A stretch of DNA of 10,332 bases from Parcubacteria group bacterium CG2_30_45_37 (GCA_001873515.1 MNZH01000082.1:1-10332); one strand, 5' to 3'; numbered from the stretch's first letter, positions 1-7,404 are shown. The notes: generated from the sequence alone by a model not told the origin. A program made the numbers and translations.

Positions 1-9
1 CGGGGCGGG

Positions 10-40
10 AATGACAAAGAAGAAAGCCTGCAATGACAAA
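10..40. repeat. Pair of AATGACAAA direct repeats before the first gene
   Basis: The nonamer AATGACAAA occurs at 10-18 and again at 32-40. The first copy is preceded by GGCGGG. Two close copies in a short intergenic stretch look like the remains of a short intergenic repeat cut by the window edge. The ATG at 11 lies inside the first copy, which argues against it being the true start of the following gene. Confidence 0.4.
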
Positions 41-43
41 TTT

Positions 44-1096
44 ATGAATAAAAAAGTTGCCGTTATAATTAGTCCCAACTATAAAGATTATGCCAGGAAA
101 TATCTGGCCGAGTGTGTTGCTAGTATTAGAAAGCAGGATTACGCCGGTGAGATGAAAATTTTTATTACCGATAATGAAAGCACTAATGAAAGTTATGAAT
201 ATTTAAAAAGCGTACTTCCGGAAGCGGAAATTATCAGGAATAAAAATAATGACGGCTTTGCCAAGGGCAGTAACGACGCCATGAAGTTAGCCTTGGAGCA
301 AGGGTATGACTATATTGTTTTATTTAACATGGACACGGTGGCGGAGCCGGATTGCGTAAGATTGATGGCCGCGGCCGCTGATAATAATGAAAGAGTCGGC
401 GCGGTGCAGGCCAGGCTGATGCTTTACAATAAAAAAGAAATTATAAACAGCTTGGGCAATGTCACGCATATTTTCGGCTTTGGCTATGCCTATGGCTATG
501 GCGAAAAATATAATAAAGAATTTTCAATTAAAGATATTTGCTATCCATCAGGGGCCGCGGTTTTATTTAAGCGCGAGGCGTTGGAGAAAGTCGGCCTGTT
601 TGATGAAGAATTTTGGATGTATAATGAAGACCAGGATTTAGGCTGGCGGCTATGGCTTAACGGCTGGCGCTGCGTTTTAGCGCCGCCGGCGGTGGCCTAC
701 CACAAATATCAATTTGTCCGCAGTATCAAGCAGTATTACTGGATGGACCGCAACCGCATCATGGCAATTTTAAAAAATTATCATTTATTTACTTTAATTT
801 TAATTTCTCCGGCTTTTATTGTCATGGAGGCCGGATTATTGTTTTTTGCCGCGCGCCAAGGCTGGTTTAAAGAAAAAATGAACGTTTATAAATATTTTTT
901 TAACCGGAAAAATTGGCGCTATATTTTAACAGTCAGAAAGCAAGCGCAAGGCCTGCGCCAAATTGGCGACCGGCAGATCATCAAGATGTTTTCCGGCAAA
1001 ATTTGGTACCAAGAAATTGATAGTAAACAATTAAAAATCTCCAATGTGATATTTAACGCCTGTTGGCAAATCGTGAAAGTTTTGATTAGATGGTAA
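44..1096 (+). CDS. GT2 family glycosyltransferase with C-terminal membrane segment
   Basis: Family 2 (GT-A fold) glycosyltransferase, expected to move a sugar from a nucleotide-sugar donor to a surface glycan or lipid-linked acceptor on the cytoplasmic face of the membrane. With the start at 44 the protein has 350 residues. The Rossmann-like N-terminus (VAVIIS, residues 5-10) begins at once, N95-M96-D97 stands in the DXD metal/donor position, and the acceptor-side acidic motif NEDQD (194-198) is followed by a WRLWLNGW segment. A hydrophobic stretch at about 248-270 probably anchors it. An in-frame ATG at 11 would add 11 residues but lies in a small repeat and precedes the fold; the start at 44 has the AT-rich upstream context of most genes here. 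A second GT2 gene follows after 13 nt, then galU, so a glycan cluster is likely. Donor and acceptor cannot be told from sequence. Confidence 0.9.
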   Translation: MNKKVAVIISPNYKDYARKYLAECVASIRKQDYAGEMKIFITDNESTNESYEYLKSVLPEAEIIRNKNNDGFAKGSNDAMKLALEQGYDYIVLFNMDTVAEPDCVRLMAAAADNNERVGAVQARLMLYNKKEIINSLGNVTHIFGFGYAYGYGEKYNKEFSIKDICYPSGAAVLFKREALEKVGLFDEEFWMYNEDQDLGWRLWLNGWRCVLAPPAVAYHKYQFVRSIKQYYWMDRNRIMAILKNYHLFTLILISPAFIVMEAGLLFFAARQGWFKEKMNVYKYFFNRKNWRYILTVRKQAQGLRQIGDRQIIKMFSGKIWYQEIDSKQLKISNVIFNACWQIVKVLIRW

Positions 1097-1109
1097 GAGA
1101 TAAAATTTT

Positions 1110-1898
1110 ATGGATATCAGCATAATTATCGTCAACTACAAATCTAAAGATTTAACCCTAAACTGTATCCGTTCCATTAAAGCCGCCGATTGGCCCGGTT
1201 TGGATTATGAAATAATCGTGGTGGATAATTATTCGGCCGATTTATCCGGGGAAGATTTAAAGCAATTCGGCGAAATTCAATATTTGCTGAACGGGCAGAA
1301 CCAGGGCTTGGGCGCGGCCAATAATAAAGGCATCCGAGCGGCTCAAGGCAAATATATCGTGATTATGAATCCGGACACTTTAGCGGAGCCGGGCGTATTT
1401 TTTAAGCTCTATGATTACCTGGAAAAAAATCCGGAAGCCGGGGCGGCCGGCCCCAAACAGCTTAATCCGGACGGCAGCCCGCAAGCTTCTTGTTTTCGCT
1501 GGCCCAAGCTCTTAACTCCGCTTTACCGCCGCACGCCTTTAGGCCGGACTAAATGGGGCCGAACCGATTTAGACAGATTTTTATACAAGGATTATAATAA
1601 AGACAGCGTCCGTGAAGTGGATTGGTTGTTGGGTTCGTTTTTATTCTGCCGGGCCCAGGCCTTAAGGCAGGTCGGTATGTTTGACGAAAGATTTTTTCTT
1701 TATTTTGAAGACACTGATTTATGCAAGAGATTCCGGCAAAGCGGCTGGCAAGTGGTTTATTATCCGGCCGCGGTTATCACCCATAATCACCTTCGGCAAA
1801 GCGCTAAAACGGCTTGGTATAAATTTTTTACCAGCATCGCCGCTTGGCACCATCTGGCGTCATGGTTAAGATATTTAATTAAATGGAGACTAACTTAA
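1110..1898 (+). CDS. GT2 family glycosyltransferase, rhamnosyltransferase-like (WbbL type)
   Basis: A 262-residue GT-A fold glycosyltransferase resembling the rhamnosyltransferase-like branch of GT2. Visible features are the N-terminal strand ISIIIVNYKS (3-12), VVDNYSAD (37-44), the N87-P88-D89 metal/donor motif inside MNPDT, and the catalytic-region block from GSFLFCRAQALRQVGMFDE (175-193) to YFEDTDLCKRF (198-208), where E200-D201 is the likely catalytic-base region. There is no clear transmembrane helix; the C-terminus is basic and aromatic, suggesting peripheral membrane association. It lies 13 nt after another GT2 gene and 4 nt before a galU-like gene, so all three are probably co-transcribed and work on one surface polysaccharide. 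Rhamnose as donor is suggested only by family resemblance. No Shine-Dalgarno is visible. Confidence 0.9.
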   Translation: MDISIIIVNYKSKDLTLNCIRSIKAADWPGLDYEIIVVDNYSADLSGEDLKQFGEIQYLLNGQNQGLGAANNKGIRAAQGKYIVIMNPDTLAEPGVFFKLYDYLEKNPEAGAAGPKQLNPDGSPQASCFRWPKLLTPLYRRTPLGRTKWGRTDLDRFLYKDYNKDSVREVDWLLGSFLFCRAQALRQVGMFDERFFLYFEDTDLCKRFRQSGWQVVYYPAAVITHNHLRQSAKTAWYKFFTSIAAWHHLASWLRYLIKWRLT

Positions 1899-1902
1899 AA
1901 TT

Positions 1903-2778
1903 ATGGCAGAAAAAATAAAAAAAGCCATCGTGGCCGTGGCCGGTTCCGGCACCAGGCTTTTGCCTGCCACCAAAGCCATGCCTAAGGAAATGCTGCCGAT
2001 CGTGGATAAGCCGATTGTCCAGTTGGTAGTTGAGGAATTGGTGGCGGCCGGCATTGAAGACATAATTTTAGTGACCAAATGGGACAAAAAGCCGCTGGAA
2101 GACCATTTTGACCATAATTGGGCCTTGATTAATGAATTAAAAAAAGCCGGCAAAGAAAAACTTTTGGAAGAAACCAAAAAAATTTCCGAGCTGGCCAATT
2201 TTATTTATATCCGGCAAAAGGGGCCGTACGGCAACGGCACGCCGGTCCTGTCCGCCGCCAGCCTGGTTAAAGACGAGCCGTTTATGTTCGTCTGGGGCGA
2301 CGATTTGGTCAAAGCCAGAACGCCGTTCGCCAAGCAGATGGTTGACGATTACAATAAGACCGGCCGTCTGATGATCGGCGTTCAGGAGGTGCCGCTTAAC
2401 CAGGTTCATCGCTACGGCATCGTTAAATTGAAAAAGGGCACGATGAGGATTGAAGACATAGTGGAAAAGCCTAGTGTTAAAAGTACGCCGTCGCGGTTGG
2501 CGGATTTCGGCCGCATGATTTTAAACCAGGAGATCGTGGATATTTTAAAGAAATTGCCCTTGGGCAAGGATAACGAGCTTTGGGTGGTTGACGCTATCAA
2601 AAAATATATCAAGCGGGGCGGAGAATTTTACGCCAAAAAAATAACGGGCGGCGAATGGCTGACCACGGGCGACCCGCTTAATTACATGAAAACCATGCTG
2701 AAATACGCGTTTGACCGGCCGGATATCGGCCAGGAAATCAGGAAATTCACCAGAGAATTATTGAAGCGGGCGAGATAA
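1903..2778 (+). CDS. galU: UTP-glucose-1-phosphate uridylyltransferase-like nucleotidyltransferase
   Basis: Sugar-1-phosphate nucleotidyltransferase of the GalU type, expected to make UDP-glucose from UTP and glucose-1-phosphate in the cytoplasm and so feed the glycosyltransferases upstream. The nucleotide-binding signature GSGTRLLPATKAMPKEMLP (14-32) is clear, followed by IVDKPIVQLVVEE (33-45), a metal-binding GDD (132-134) and VEKP (187-190). The 291-residue length is normal for GalU. Two motifs differ from classic bacterial GalU: GPYGNGTPVLSA (107-118) where GLGHAVLCA-like sequence is usual, and FVWGDDL (129-135) instead of the usual proline before the Asp pair. Donor or sugar preference may therefore differ, and glucose/UTP specificity is inferred. 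It starts 4 nt after the previous stop, indicating tight co-transcription. Confidence 0.87.
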   Translation: MAEKIKKAIVAVAGSGTRLLPATKAMPKEMLPIVDKPIVQLVVEELVAAGIEDIILVTKWDKKPLEDHFDHNWALINELKKAGKEKLLEETKKISELANFIYIRQKGPYGNGTPVLSAASLVKDEPFMFVWGDDLVKARTPFAKQMVDDYNKTGRLMIGVQEVPLNQVHRYGIVKLKKGTMRIEDIVEKPSVKSTPSRLADFGRMILNQEIVDILKKLPLGKDNELWVVDAIKKYIKRGGEFYAKKITGGEWLTTGDPLNYMKTMLKYAFDRPDIGQEIRKFTRELLKRAR

Positions 2779-2790
2779 TTATGTTATAAT
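2761..2790 (+). promoter_or_regulatory. Extended -10 sigma70-type promoter for the pfkB-pduL-fpg operon
   Basis: A perfect extended -10 (TG-T-TATAAT, hexamer 2785-2790) lies 18 nt downstream of TTGAAG (2761-2766). The predicted transcription start near 2797 leaves about 15 nt of 5' UTR before the ATG at 2812. The -35 lies inside the end of galU, so this promoter splits the glycan genes from the following operon. Read from motifs only. Confidence 0.6.
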
Positions 2791-2811
2791 ATCGGTATAA
2801 AGATTATTCTT

Positions 2812-3780
2812 ATGAAATACGATTTCATCACCATCGGCGGCGCCACCGAAGACATTACTTTTTATACCTCCGAGGGCGTGCTGATTAGCAATAAAAAAGA
2901 TTTAACCAGGCAGAAATTACTGGCTTTTGAATACGACGCCAAAATCAAGATTGACAAATCATTTTCCGGCTTCGGCGGCGGTGCGGCCAACGCGGCCGTG
3001 GCTTGTTCGCGGCTGGGCTTTAAATCAGCCTGCCTTTGCGCCGTGGGCGATGATTTAAGAGGCGAAGATATTTTGGATAATTTTAAAAAACAAGGCGTGG
3101 CCACGGCGCTGGCGCAAAAAATAACAGGCGCGGAGACCGGCTTTTCTTTTCTTTTGGTCGGGCCAGCTAACGAGCATATCTGTTTTTCCAACCGCGCGGC
3201 CAATAATGAATTACGAATTACCAACCATGAATTAAGAATTATAAAAAATGCCGGCTGGATATATTTAACGTCGCTGTCTGGCAACTGGCAGGCGGCTTTG
3301 GCGAAAATATTTTCGGTTCATGGCCCGAAAATCGCTTGGAATCCTGGCCACCGGCAAATTATCAGGGGCGTGAAAGCTTTGGGCAGATATTTTAAAAAGA
3401 CTGGCTGTCTGATAGTTAATAAAGACGAAGCCATTGAGCTGGCGCTGTCTTTTAAAAAAAACAGAACAGGCTTAAATCAAATAAAAAATTTATTAGTCGC
3501 CTTAGCGTCTTTGGGGCCGAGAATTGTGGTAATCACCAATGGCCGGCATGGCGCTGACGCCATCGGAGAAAATAAAATTTATCATCAGCCGATTGTCAAA
3601 GAAAAAAAGCGCCTTGACACCACCGGCGTGGGCGACGCTTTCGGCTCCTCATTCGTGGCCGGCCTGGAGCTTTACCATAACGACATTAAGCGGGCCTTGT
3701 TCTTGGCCGCTAAAAATTCAGCCGCGGAAATCAGCCGGCAAGGCGCGCAGCAAGGGCTGTTAAGGAAGCAAGAAATTTAA
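2812..3780 (+). CDS. PfkB-family carbohydrate/nucleoside kinase
   Basis: Ribokinase-fold (PfkB family) kinase that transfers phosphate from ATP to a sugar or nucleoside hydroxyl in the cytoplasm. Among 322 residues, GGATED (9-14) opens the fold, FGGGAANAAVACSRLG (54-69) is the substrate-side glycine-rich signature, N203-K204-D205-E206 is the NXXE motif that helps position magnesium, and DTTGVGDAFGSSF (269-281) is the C-terminal signature with D275 as catalytic base. Substrate cannot be assigned within the family. Residues 131-144 (NNELRITNHELRII) are encoded by a tandem heptanucleotide repeat and may be a late insertion or overwrite of a surface helix. It has its own promoter and lies 3 nt upstream of pduL, so the two are co-transcribed. 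No Shine-Dalgarno is present. Confidence 0.9.
   Translation: MKYDFITIGGATEDITFYTSEGVLISNKKDLTRQKLLAFEYDAKIKIDKSFSGFGGGAANAAVACSRLGFKSACLCAVGDDLRGEDILDNFKKQGVATALAQKITGAETGFSFLLVGPANEHICFSNRAANNELRITNHELRIIKNAGWIYLTSLSGNWQAALAKIFSVHGPKIAWNPGHRQIIRGVKALGRYFKKTGCLIVNKDEAIELALSFKKNRTGLNQIKNLLVALASLGPRIVVITNGRHGADAIGENKIYHQPIVKEKKRLDTTGVGDAFGSSFVAGLELYHNDIKRALFLAAKNSAAEISRQGAQQGLLRKQEI
3201..3242 (+). repeat. Heptamer-based tandem repeat inside the pfkB-family gene
   Basis: Six consecutive heptamers fill 42 nt: CAATAAT, GAATTAC, GAATTAC, CAACCAT, GAATTAA, GAATTAT. They also form two 21-nt units (3201-3221 and 3222-3242) identical at 17 of 21 positions. Because 21 is divisible by 3, the tract stays in frame and encodes NNELRIT-NHELRII. 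The tract is more AT-rich than the gene around it. This is direct sequence evidence of a repeat; that it spread into the gene from intergenic copies is inference. Confidence 0.75.
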
Positions 3781-3783
3781 TAT

Positions 3784-4353
3784 ATGAGAATTCCCATAGA
3801 AATTTCCGTCAGGCATGTTCATTTAGCCAAGTCGGATTTGGAAAAATTATTCGGGCCGGGCTTTAAACTGACTAAATTGAAAGACTTGTCCCAGCCCGGC
3901 CAGTTTGCGGCCAAAGAGACCGTAAAACTGGTCGGTCCGGCGGGCCAGCTGGAAAAAGTCAGGGTTTTGGGTCCAGGCCGCCGGGAAACGCAGGTGGAAG
4001 TCAGCGAAACCGACGCCAAACAATTAGGCCTTAATCCGCCGGTCAGGGAGTCCGGCGACCTGGCCGGCAGCGCGGGTATCAAAATCATCGGTCCTAAGGG
4101 CGTGGTTAATCTGCCGCAAGGCGTGATTTTGGCTTTAAGGCATATTCACCTTGACCCGGCAACGGCCGCCGCGCTTAGACTGAAAGACGGGGACCGGGTA
4201 AAAGTTGATATCAGCGGCGCGCGCGACCTTTTATTTGAGAACGTTTTAGTCAGGGTCAGCTCGGATTATAAATCAGCCATGCACCTTGATACGGACGAAG
4301 CCAACGCCGCCGGCATCGATAAGCATAACCATTTTGGCGAAATAATCATCTAA
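3784..4353 (+). CDS. pduL: PduL-type phosphate acyltransferase (phosphotransacetylase)
   Basis: PduL-family phosphotransacylase, a zinc enzyme unrelated to Pta, interconverting acyl-CoA plus phosphate with acyl-phosphate plus CoA. With acetate kinase it would yield ATP from acetyl-CoA. The 189-residue protein has both halves of the family: ISVRHVHLA (7-15) with H11 and H13, and ALRHIHLDP (117-125) with R119, H120 and H122. H167 in MHLDTDEANAAG (166-177) is a further metal-region residue. These His residues match the family's two-zinc site and the Arg its phosphate contact. The protein starts directly at the catalytic core, without the N-terminal extension that targets some PduL proteins to microcompartments, and no shell genes are nearby, so a cytosolic housekeeping role is likely. 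Acetyl rather than propanoyl substrate is inferred. It follows the kinase gene by 3 nt and precedes fpg by 5 nt. Confidence 0.92.
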   Translation: MRIPIEISVRHVHLAKSDLEKLFGPGFKLTKLKDLSQPGQFAAKETVKLVGPAGQLEKVRVLGPGRRETQVEVSETDAKQLGLNPPVRESGDLAGSAGIKIIGPKGVVNLPQGVILALRHIHLDPATAAALRLKDGDRVKVDISGARDLLFENVLVRVSSDYKSAMHLDTDEANAAGIDKHNHFGEIII

Positions 4354-4358
4354 ATTCT

Positions 4359-5213
4359 ATGCCCGAACTGCCGGAAGTGGAAACCATCGTCCGCGATTTA
4401 AACAGCCAGCTGAAAAATAAAAAAATCATCGCGATTGAATCGCGGGATAAAAAAGTTTTCGGCTTAGCGGCGCGGCCAAGCCGGCGGGCGCTTAATAAAC
4501 CGATTAAGGCGGTCCGGCGGCGCGGCAAAATGATTATCATTGATTTGGGCGTGAATTATTTGCTCTTTCATCTGAAAATGACCGGCCAGTTGGTTTTTAA
4601 AAGTAAAAGCGCGATTATCGCCGGCGGCCATCCGCTGGTCGGCCAGGGCGGGAAACTGCCCAATAAATTTACCAGAGTTATTTTTAAATTCAATCAGGGC
4701 GGCAAGCTGTATTTTAACGACTTGAGAAGGTTCGGCTGGGTCAGGCTGGTTGATAAAAAAGGCTACAGTGCGCTAACCGCTCATTTGGGCGTGGAGCCGC
4801 TAAGCCGCGGCTTCAGCCCGGAGTTTTTTAAAAAATTTTTGTCGCGCAAGCCAAATACTACCGTCAAGCAGGCTTTATTGGACCAGCGGTATCTGGCCGG
4901 CATCGGCAATATCTACGCGGACGAATCATTATTCGCCGCCCGGCTTAAACCTTTCCGCCGGGTTAAGACTTTAAAGCCGGCGGAGATTAACCGGCTGCGG
5001 CTGGCCATTACCAGAATTTTAAAATCCGCCATTAAGCGCCGCGGCACCTCGTTTAGCGATTATGTTGACGCCGGCGGCGAAACCGGAAATTTCGTAAAAT
5101 ACCTGAAAGTCTACGGCCGCGCCGGGGAGAAATGCAAAAGTTGCGGCGGGTCGGTGAAAAAAATTAAATTGGGCGGCCGGGGCACGCATTGGTGCTCGAG
5201 TTGCCAAAAATAA
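4359..5213 (+). CDS. mutM: Formamidopyrimidine-DNA glycosylase / AP lyase
   Basis: Fpg/MutM removes 8-oxoguanine and formamidopyrimidines from DNA and nicks the resulting abasic site in base-excision repair. All hallmark residues are present in 284 residues: the N-terminal PELPEVET after Met with P2 as Schiff-base nucleophile and E3; K57 in RRRGK; the lesion-side HLKMTGQL (71-78); GIGNIYADESLF (181-192) with N184 in the helix-two-turn-helix; and a C-terminal zinc finger C259-X2-C262-X16-C279-X2-C282 with R274 on the finger hairpin. Nothing is truncated. It starts 5 nt after pduL and is co-transcribed with unrelated metabolic genes, so the linkage probably reflects compact genome organisation rather than shared function. 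No Shine-Dalgarno. Confidence 0.96.
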   Translation: MPELPEVETIVRDLNSQLKNKKIIAIESRDKKVFGLAARPSRRALNKPIKAVRRRGKMIIIDLGVNYLLFHLKMTGQLVFKSKSAIIAGGHPLVGQGGKLPNKFTRVIFKFNQGGKLYFNDLRRFGWVRLVDKKGYSALTAHLGVEPLSRGFSPEFFKKFLSRKPNTTVKQALLDQRYLAGIGNIYADESLFAARLKPFRRVKTLKPAEINRLRLAITRILKSAIKRRGTSFSDYVDAGGETGNFVKYLKVYGRAGEKCKSCGGSVKKIKLGGRGTHWCSSCQK

Positions 5214-5223
5214 TTTTAAAAAT

Positions 5224-6006
5224 ATGAGAACCAGCAAACTATTTTTAATTTTGGCGGTTTTAATGATAACTTCGCTATCTTTTTGGTATTTTAAAGATTT
5301 TTCCGCCACCAAGGCGGAAGAAATTTCCACCGACGCCATCGCCATCCGGGTGATGCCCAACAGCGAGCATTTCTCGCCTTTACGCTGGTATCGGGCCAAT
5401 GTCAAAAATCAAGGCACCCCCCAAAATTTAACCGTGGATGGCTATGAGGCGGTGCGCGACGGGCGCACGGTTTACGTCAACGCCGCCAATCTTGCCGGCG
5501 GCGCTTTTTTCACTAACATTTACCTGATGTCCTATAGCCAGGAAGCCCAAAAAGCGACCGAGGATATTTTCGGCCAGCTTTTGGACCATTGGAAATTTAA
5601 CATTAATCTAAGCCGAGGCGATAAAACTAACGCTCGTATTGACACTAAACGTTTAGCCGATTTATCCGAGATGAATCTGGCGCTGACTAATTATAAAAAT
5701 CAGCATAACGGCCAAGTTCCGGCTTTAGAGAGCGGTTCTTATGTGGCCGGCAAATCAATTTCCAAATGGCCTAGCTGGCAGGCGACTTTGGGCGCCCAGC
5801 TGGGCATTAATTTGCCGTTTGACCCGACTAACCAATTGGCCGATTGCCCGGGCTACGCCGATAAAGCGACCTGCTGGGACCAGAACAATAAAACCTTCTA
5901 TTTTAATTTCAGCGACAACAAATCGGACGCCAAAGCAATCGCCAACTCAGCGGTCTATTGGTATGCCGACGGCGCCTTTCACGTTAATCTAAAAACGGAT
6001 TATTAA
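5224..6006 (+). CDS. Membrane-anchored exported protein with pilin-like segment, function unknown
   Basis: 260 residues with an N-terminal hydrophobic helix (about 5-23, after a basic MRTSK) that acts as signal anchor or uncleaved signal peptide; no lipobox. The body is probably extracytoplasmic. Residues 36-105 hold a motif-rich stretch (AIAIRVMPNS at 38-47, VDGYEAVRDGRTVYVNAAN at 71-89) that I associate from memory with uncharacterised CPR proteins. Residues 137-168 (ARIDTKRLADLSEMNLAL, then YKNQHNGQVPAL) resemble the part of type IV pilins and pseudopilins that follows the N-terminal helix, but there is no prepilin peptidase site, so it is not a standard pilin. C208 and C217 could form a disulfide. 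It begins 10 nt after fpg and is the last gene of the operon. No function is assigned. Confidence 0.8.
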   Translation: MRTSKLFLILAVLMITSLSFWYFKDFSATKAEEISTDAIAIRVMPNSEHFSPLRWYRANVKNQGTPQNLTVDGYEAVRDGRTVYVNAANLAGGAFFTNIYLMSYSQEAQKATEDIFGQLLDHWKFNINLSRGDKTNARIDTKRLADLSEMNLALTNYKNQHNGQVPALESGSYVAGKSISKWPSWQATLGAQLGINLPFDPTNQLADCPGYADKATCWDQNNKTFYFNFSDNKSDAKAIANSAVYWYADGAFHVNLKTDY

Positions 6007-6019
6007 GTTTTTTAAAACA

Positions 6020-6053
6020 AAAACCGCTCCGGCGCTTTGGTTGGGGCGGTTTT
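6020..6053. terminator. Bidirectional intrinsic terminator between convergent operons
   Basis: An 11-bp stem pairs AAAACCGCTCC (6020-6030) with GGGGCGGTTTT (6043-6053), with one T-G pair and a 12-nt loop. It has a T-run on each strand: TTTT at the end of the plus stem, and TTTTTG plus TTTT on the minus strand. It lies 14 nt after the plus-strand stop and 15 nt beyond the minus-strand stop, so it should end both operons, more strongly for the minus strand. Confidence 0.8.
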
Positions 6054-6067
6054 AAAATAGCCGAATT

Positions 6068-6502
6068 TTAAAAAATATAATAAGACAACAAGCTGATTAA
6101 AATGCCGAGGATTGAGCCGGCGATAATCTCCGACGGCGTATGGCCGATTTTTTCAACCAGCAACGGGTAGTTTTTCATTAAGCCGATTTGGTCATTTTTT
6201 AAATCTTTAACCAGAGCGTTTAAAATTTCGCCATGCTGGCCGATATGGCTTCTTAAGCCAAGCGCGTCGCGGATGACCAAGATTGTGAAAACCGCGCTCA
6301 CCGCGAACAGGGGAGAATTAAATCCTTGAGTCAAGCCCACAATGGTGGACAAAGAGACGGTGGTGGCGGCATGGCTTGAAGGCATGCCGGAATAAGCGGC
6401 CAGCGACCGCCAGCTTAATTTTAGCCGGTTTGATTTGATGAATAATTTGCTGATCTGGGAAACGATTGAGGCGATTAAGGGAACGAGTAAAATTTGCGTC
6501 AT
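6068..6502 (-). CDS. Divergent PAP2-family (DUF212, YuiD-like) membrane phosphatase
   Basis: 144-residue integral membrane protein of the DUF212 group, distantly related to type 2 phosphatidic acid phosphatases. The group's motifs are all here: GMPSSHAA (39-46), R78-D79-A80 with GLRSHIGQHGEILN (82-95), and GHTPSEIIAGSILG (120-133). They match the phosphate-binding and catalytic His blocks of PAP2 enzymes in rearranged form. Hydrophobic segments lie at about 3-20, 46-60, 66-78 and 126-143. A substrate such as a lipid phosphate or undecaprenyl-type phosphate is plausible but not shown. The gene starts 3 nt after the stop of the CAP-domain gene, so it is its downstream operon partner. No Shine-Dalgarno is visible. 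Confidence 0.88.
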   Translation of the reverse strand: MTQILLVPLIASIVSQISKLFIKSNRLKLSWRSLAAYSGMPSSHAATTVSLSTIVGLTQGFNSPLFAVSAVFTILVIRDALGLRSHIGQHGEILNALVKDLKNDQIGLMKNYPLLVEKIGHTPSEIIAGSILGILISLLSYYIF

Positions 6503-6505
6503 AGG

Positions 6506-7375
6506 CTAGATGGAAATCAGTTTGTTAATTTTGAGAAAATAGTAATAGTAGAGGTAAATTAGCAGATAAAACAAAATTAAAGAAGCCAAGGTCACGAGGA
6601 AATTGTTCAGTGCCTGGTAATTAGGCTGTACAAAAAATTTGTTCACTTGACTTAATGAGTAGCCGCTGTTTGACAGGCTGATTTTTTCGTTGGCGGAAAG
6701 CGGTTGCCCTTGGTTAATAACCGCGTGAGTTAATAAATCTTCAGCTTTAAGTGAAGTCAGTTCGGCTGGAGTCAGGTTAAGGTTGTTGTTGAGATAATTG
6801 AATCCGGTGTTGGCCGCCAGCGGCTGGACCGAAGCGCTGGCCGGAGCGCCGAAAACTTGCACCACTAAAGTGGTAGCTTGCCCCTGGAATTCTCCGGCCA
6901 GCGCGGCGATGCCGATTTCTTGGTAATAAGGGCTTAAGAGATTTTTTTTATGCAAAGGCGAATTGTTCCAAGCTTGGATGATGCCTTCGCCGGTGTTAAA
7001 ATCAATGGCTAAATTTTCTCCCACGTAAGAATAGTTGTAGCCGGCGTCGCGGACCCAGGAGGAAAACCGCCGGTCGCCGAGCGTATGGCTGAAGGCTTGC
7101 GCCGCCAGGATGGCCTGGCCCTTGTCCTCAGCCGCTTGGACCAGCAACTGGTTGGCGGTGAGCGGGGTTAGGCCCTGGGCGGTTCTTTCGCGGTTGGTTA
7201 AATCTATTAAATTTTCCGGCGTGATACTCGTCAGATAAGCGATTTGCGGCAATAAAAAAATCCCTACGAGTACGCTTAATAGAAATAACTTTATCTTGGC
7301 TTTAGTTAGCCTATAATATTGTTTTGGCGGGCAGTCATAAACGAAGCTTAGCCGCCCGTTTAAATTTTGCACCAT
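6506..7375 (-). CDS. CAP/SCP-domain protein anchored by two membrane helices
   Basis: 289 residues: a basic cytoplasmic N-terminus, a membrane helix at about 28-49, a CAP (SCP/PR-1-like) domain at about 53-177, a linker region to about 255, and a second membrane helix at about 258-280. CAP hallmarks are FSH (H97), GEN (E120) and AWNNSPLHKKNLLSPYYQEIGI (split here at residues 135-145 and 146-156) with H142, the usual His/Glu cleft residues. Bacterial CAP proteins of the YkwD type have no settled activity; cell-wall or surface binding roles are proposed. Both helices would place the CAP domain outside the membrane. The only Met is the first, so the start at 7375 is secure unless a GTG or TTG is used. 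It is transcribed divergently from pcm and leads into the DUF212 gene after 3 nt. Confidence 0.88.
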   Translation of the reverse strand: MVQNLNGRLSFVYDCPPKQYYRLTKAKIKLFLLSVLVGIFLLPQIAYLTSITPENLIDLTNRERTAQGLTPLTANQLLVQAAEDKGQAILAAQAFSHTLGDRRFSSWVRDAGYNYSYVGENLAIDFNTGEGIIQAWNNSPLHKKNLLSPYYQEIGIAALAGEFQGQATTLVVQVFGAPASASVQPLAANTGFNYLNNNLNLTPAELTSLKAEDLLTHAVINQGQPLSANEKISLSNSGYSLSQVNKFFVQPNYQALNNFLVTLASLILFYLLIYLYYYYFLKINKLISI

Positions 7376-7404
7376 TTTTATTTTTATCTTTATTTTTGCT
7401 TTTT

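Noticed and set aside
11..43. Upstream ATG extending the first glycosyltransferase by 11 residues
   Set aside because: It lies within a small direct repeat, adds a stretch before the fold, and the ATG at 44 has the upstream context common to the other genes here.
2862..3284. 140-codon open frame on the minus strand opposite the pfkB-family gene
   Set aside because: It lies wholly within a well-supported gene, has no recognisable domain or start signal, and its composition follows the codon pattern of the true strand.
5019..5405. 128-codon minus-strand frame across the fpg end and the next gene
   Set aside because: It overlaps two plus-strand genes, one with a full zinc finger, and shows no family features.
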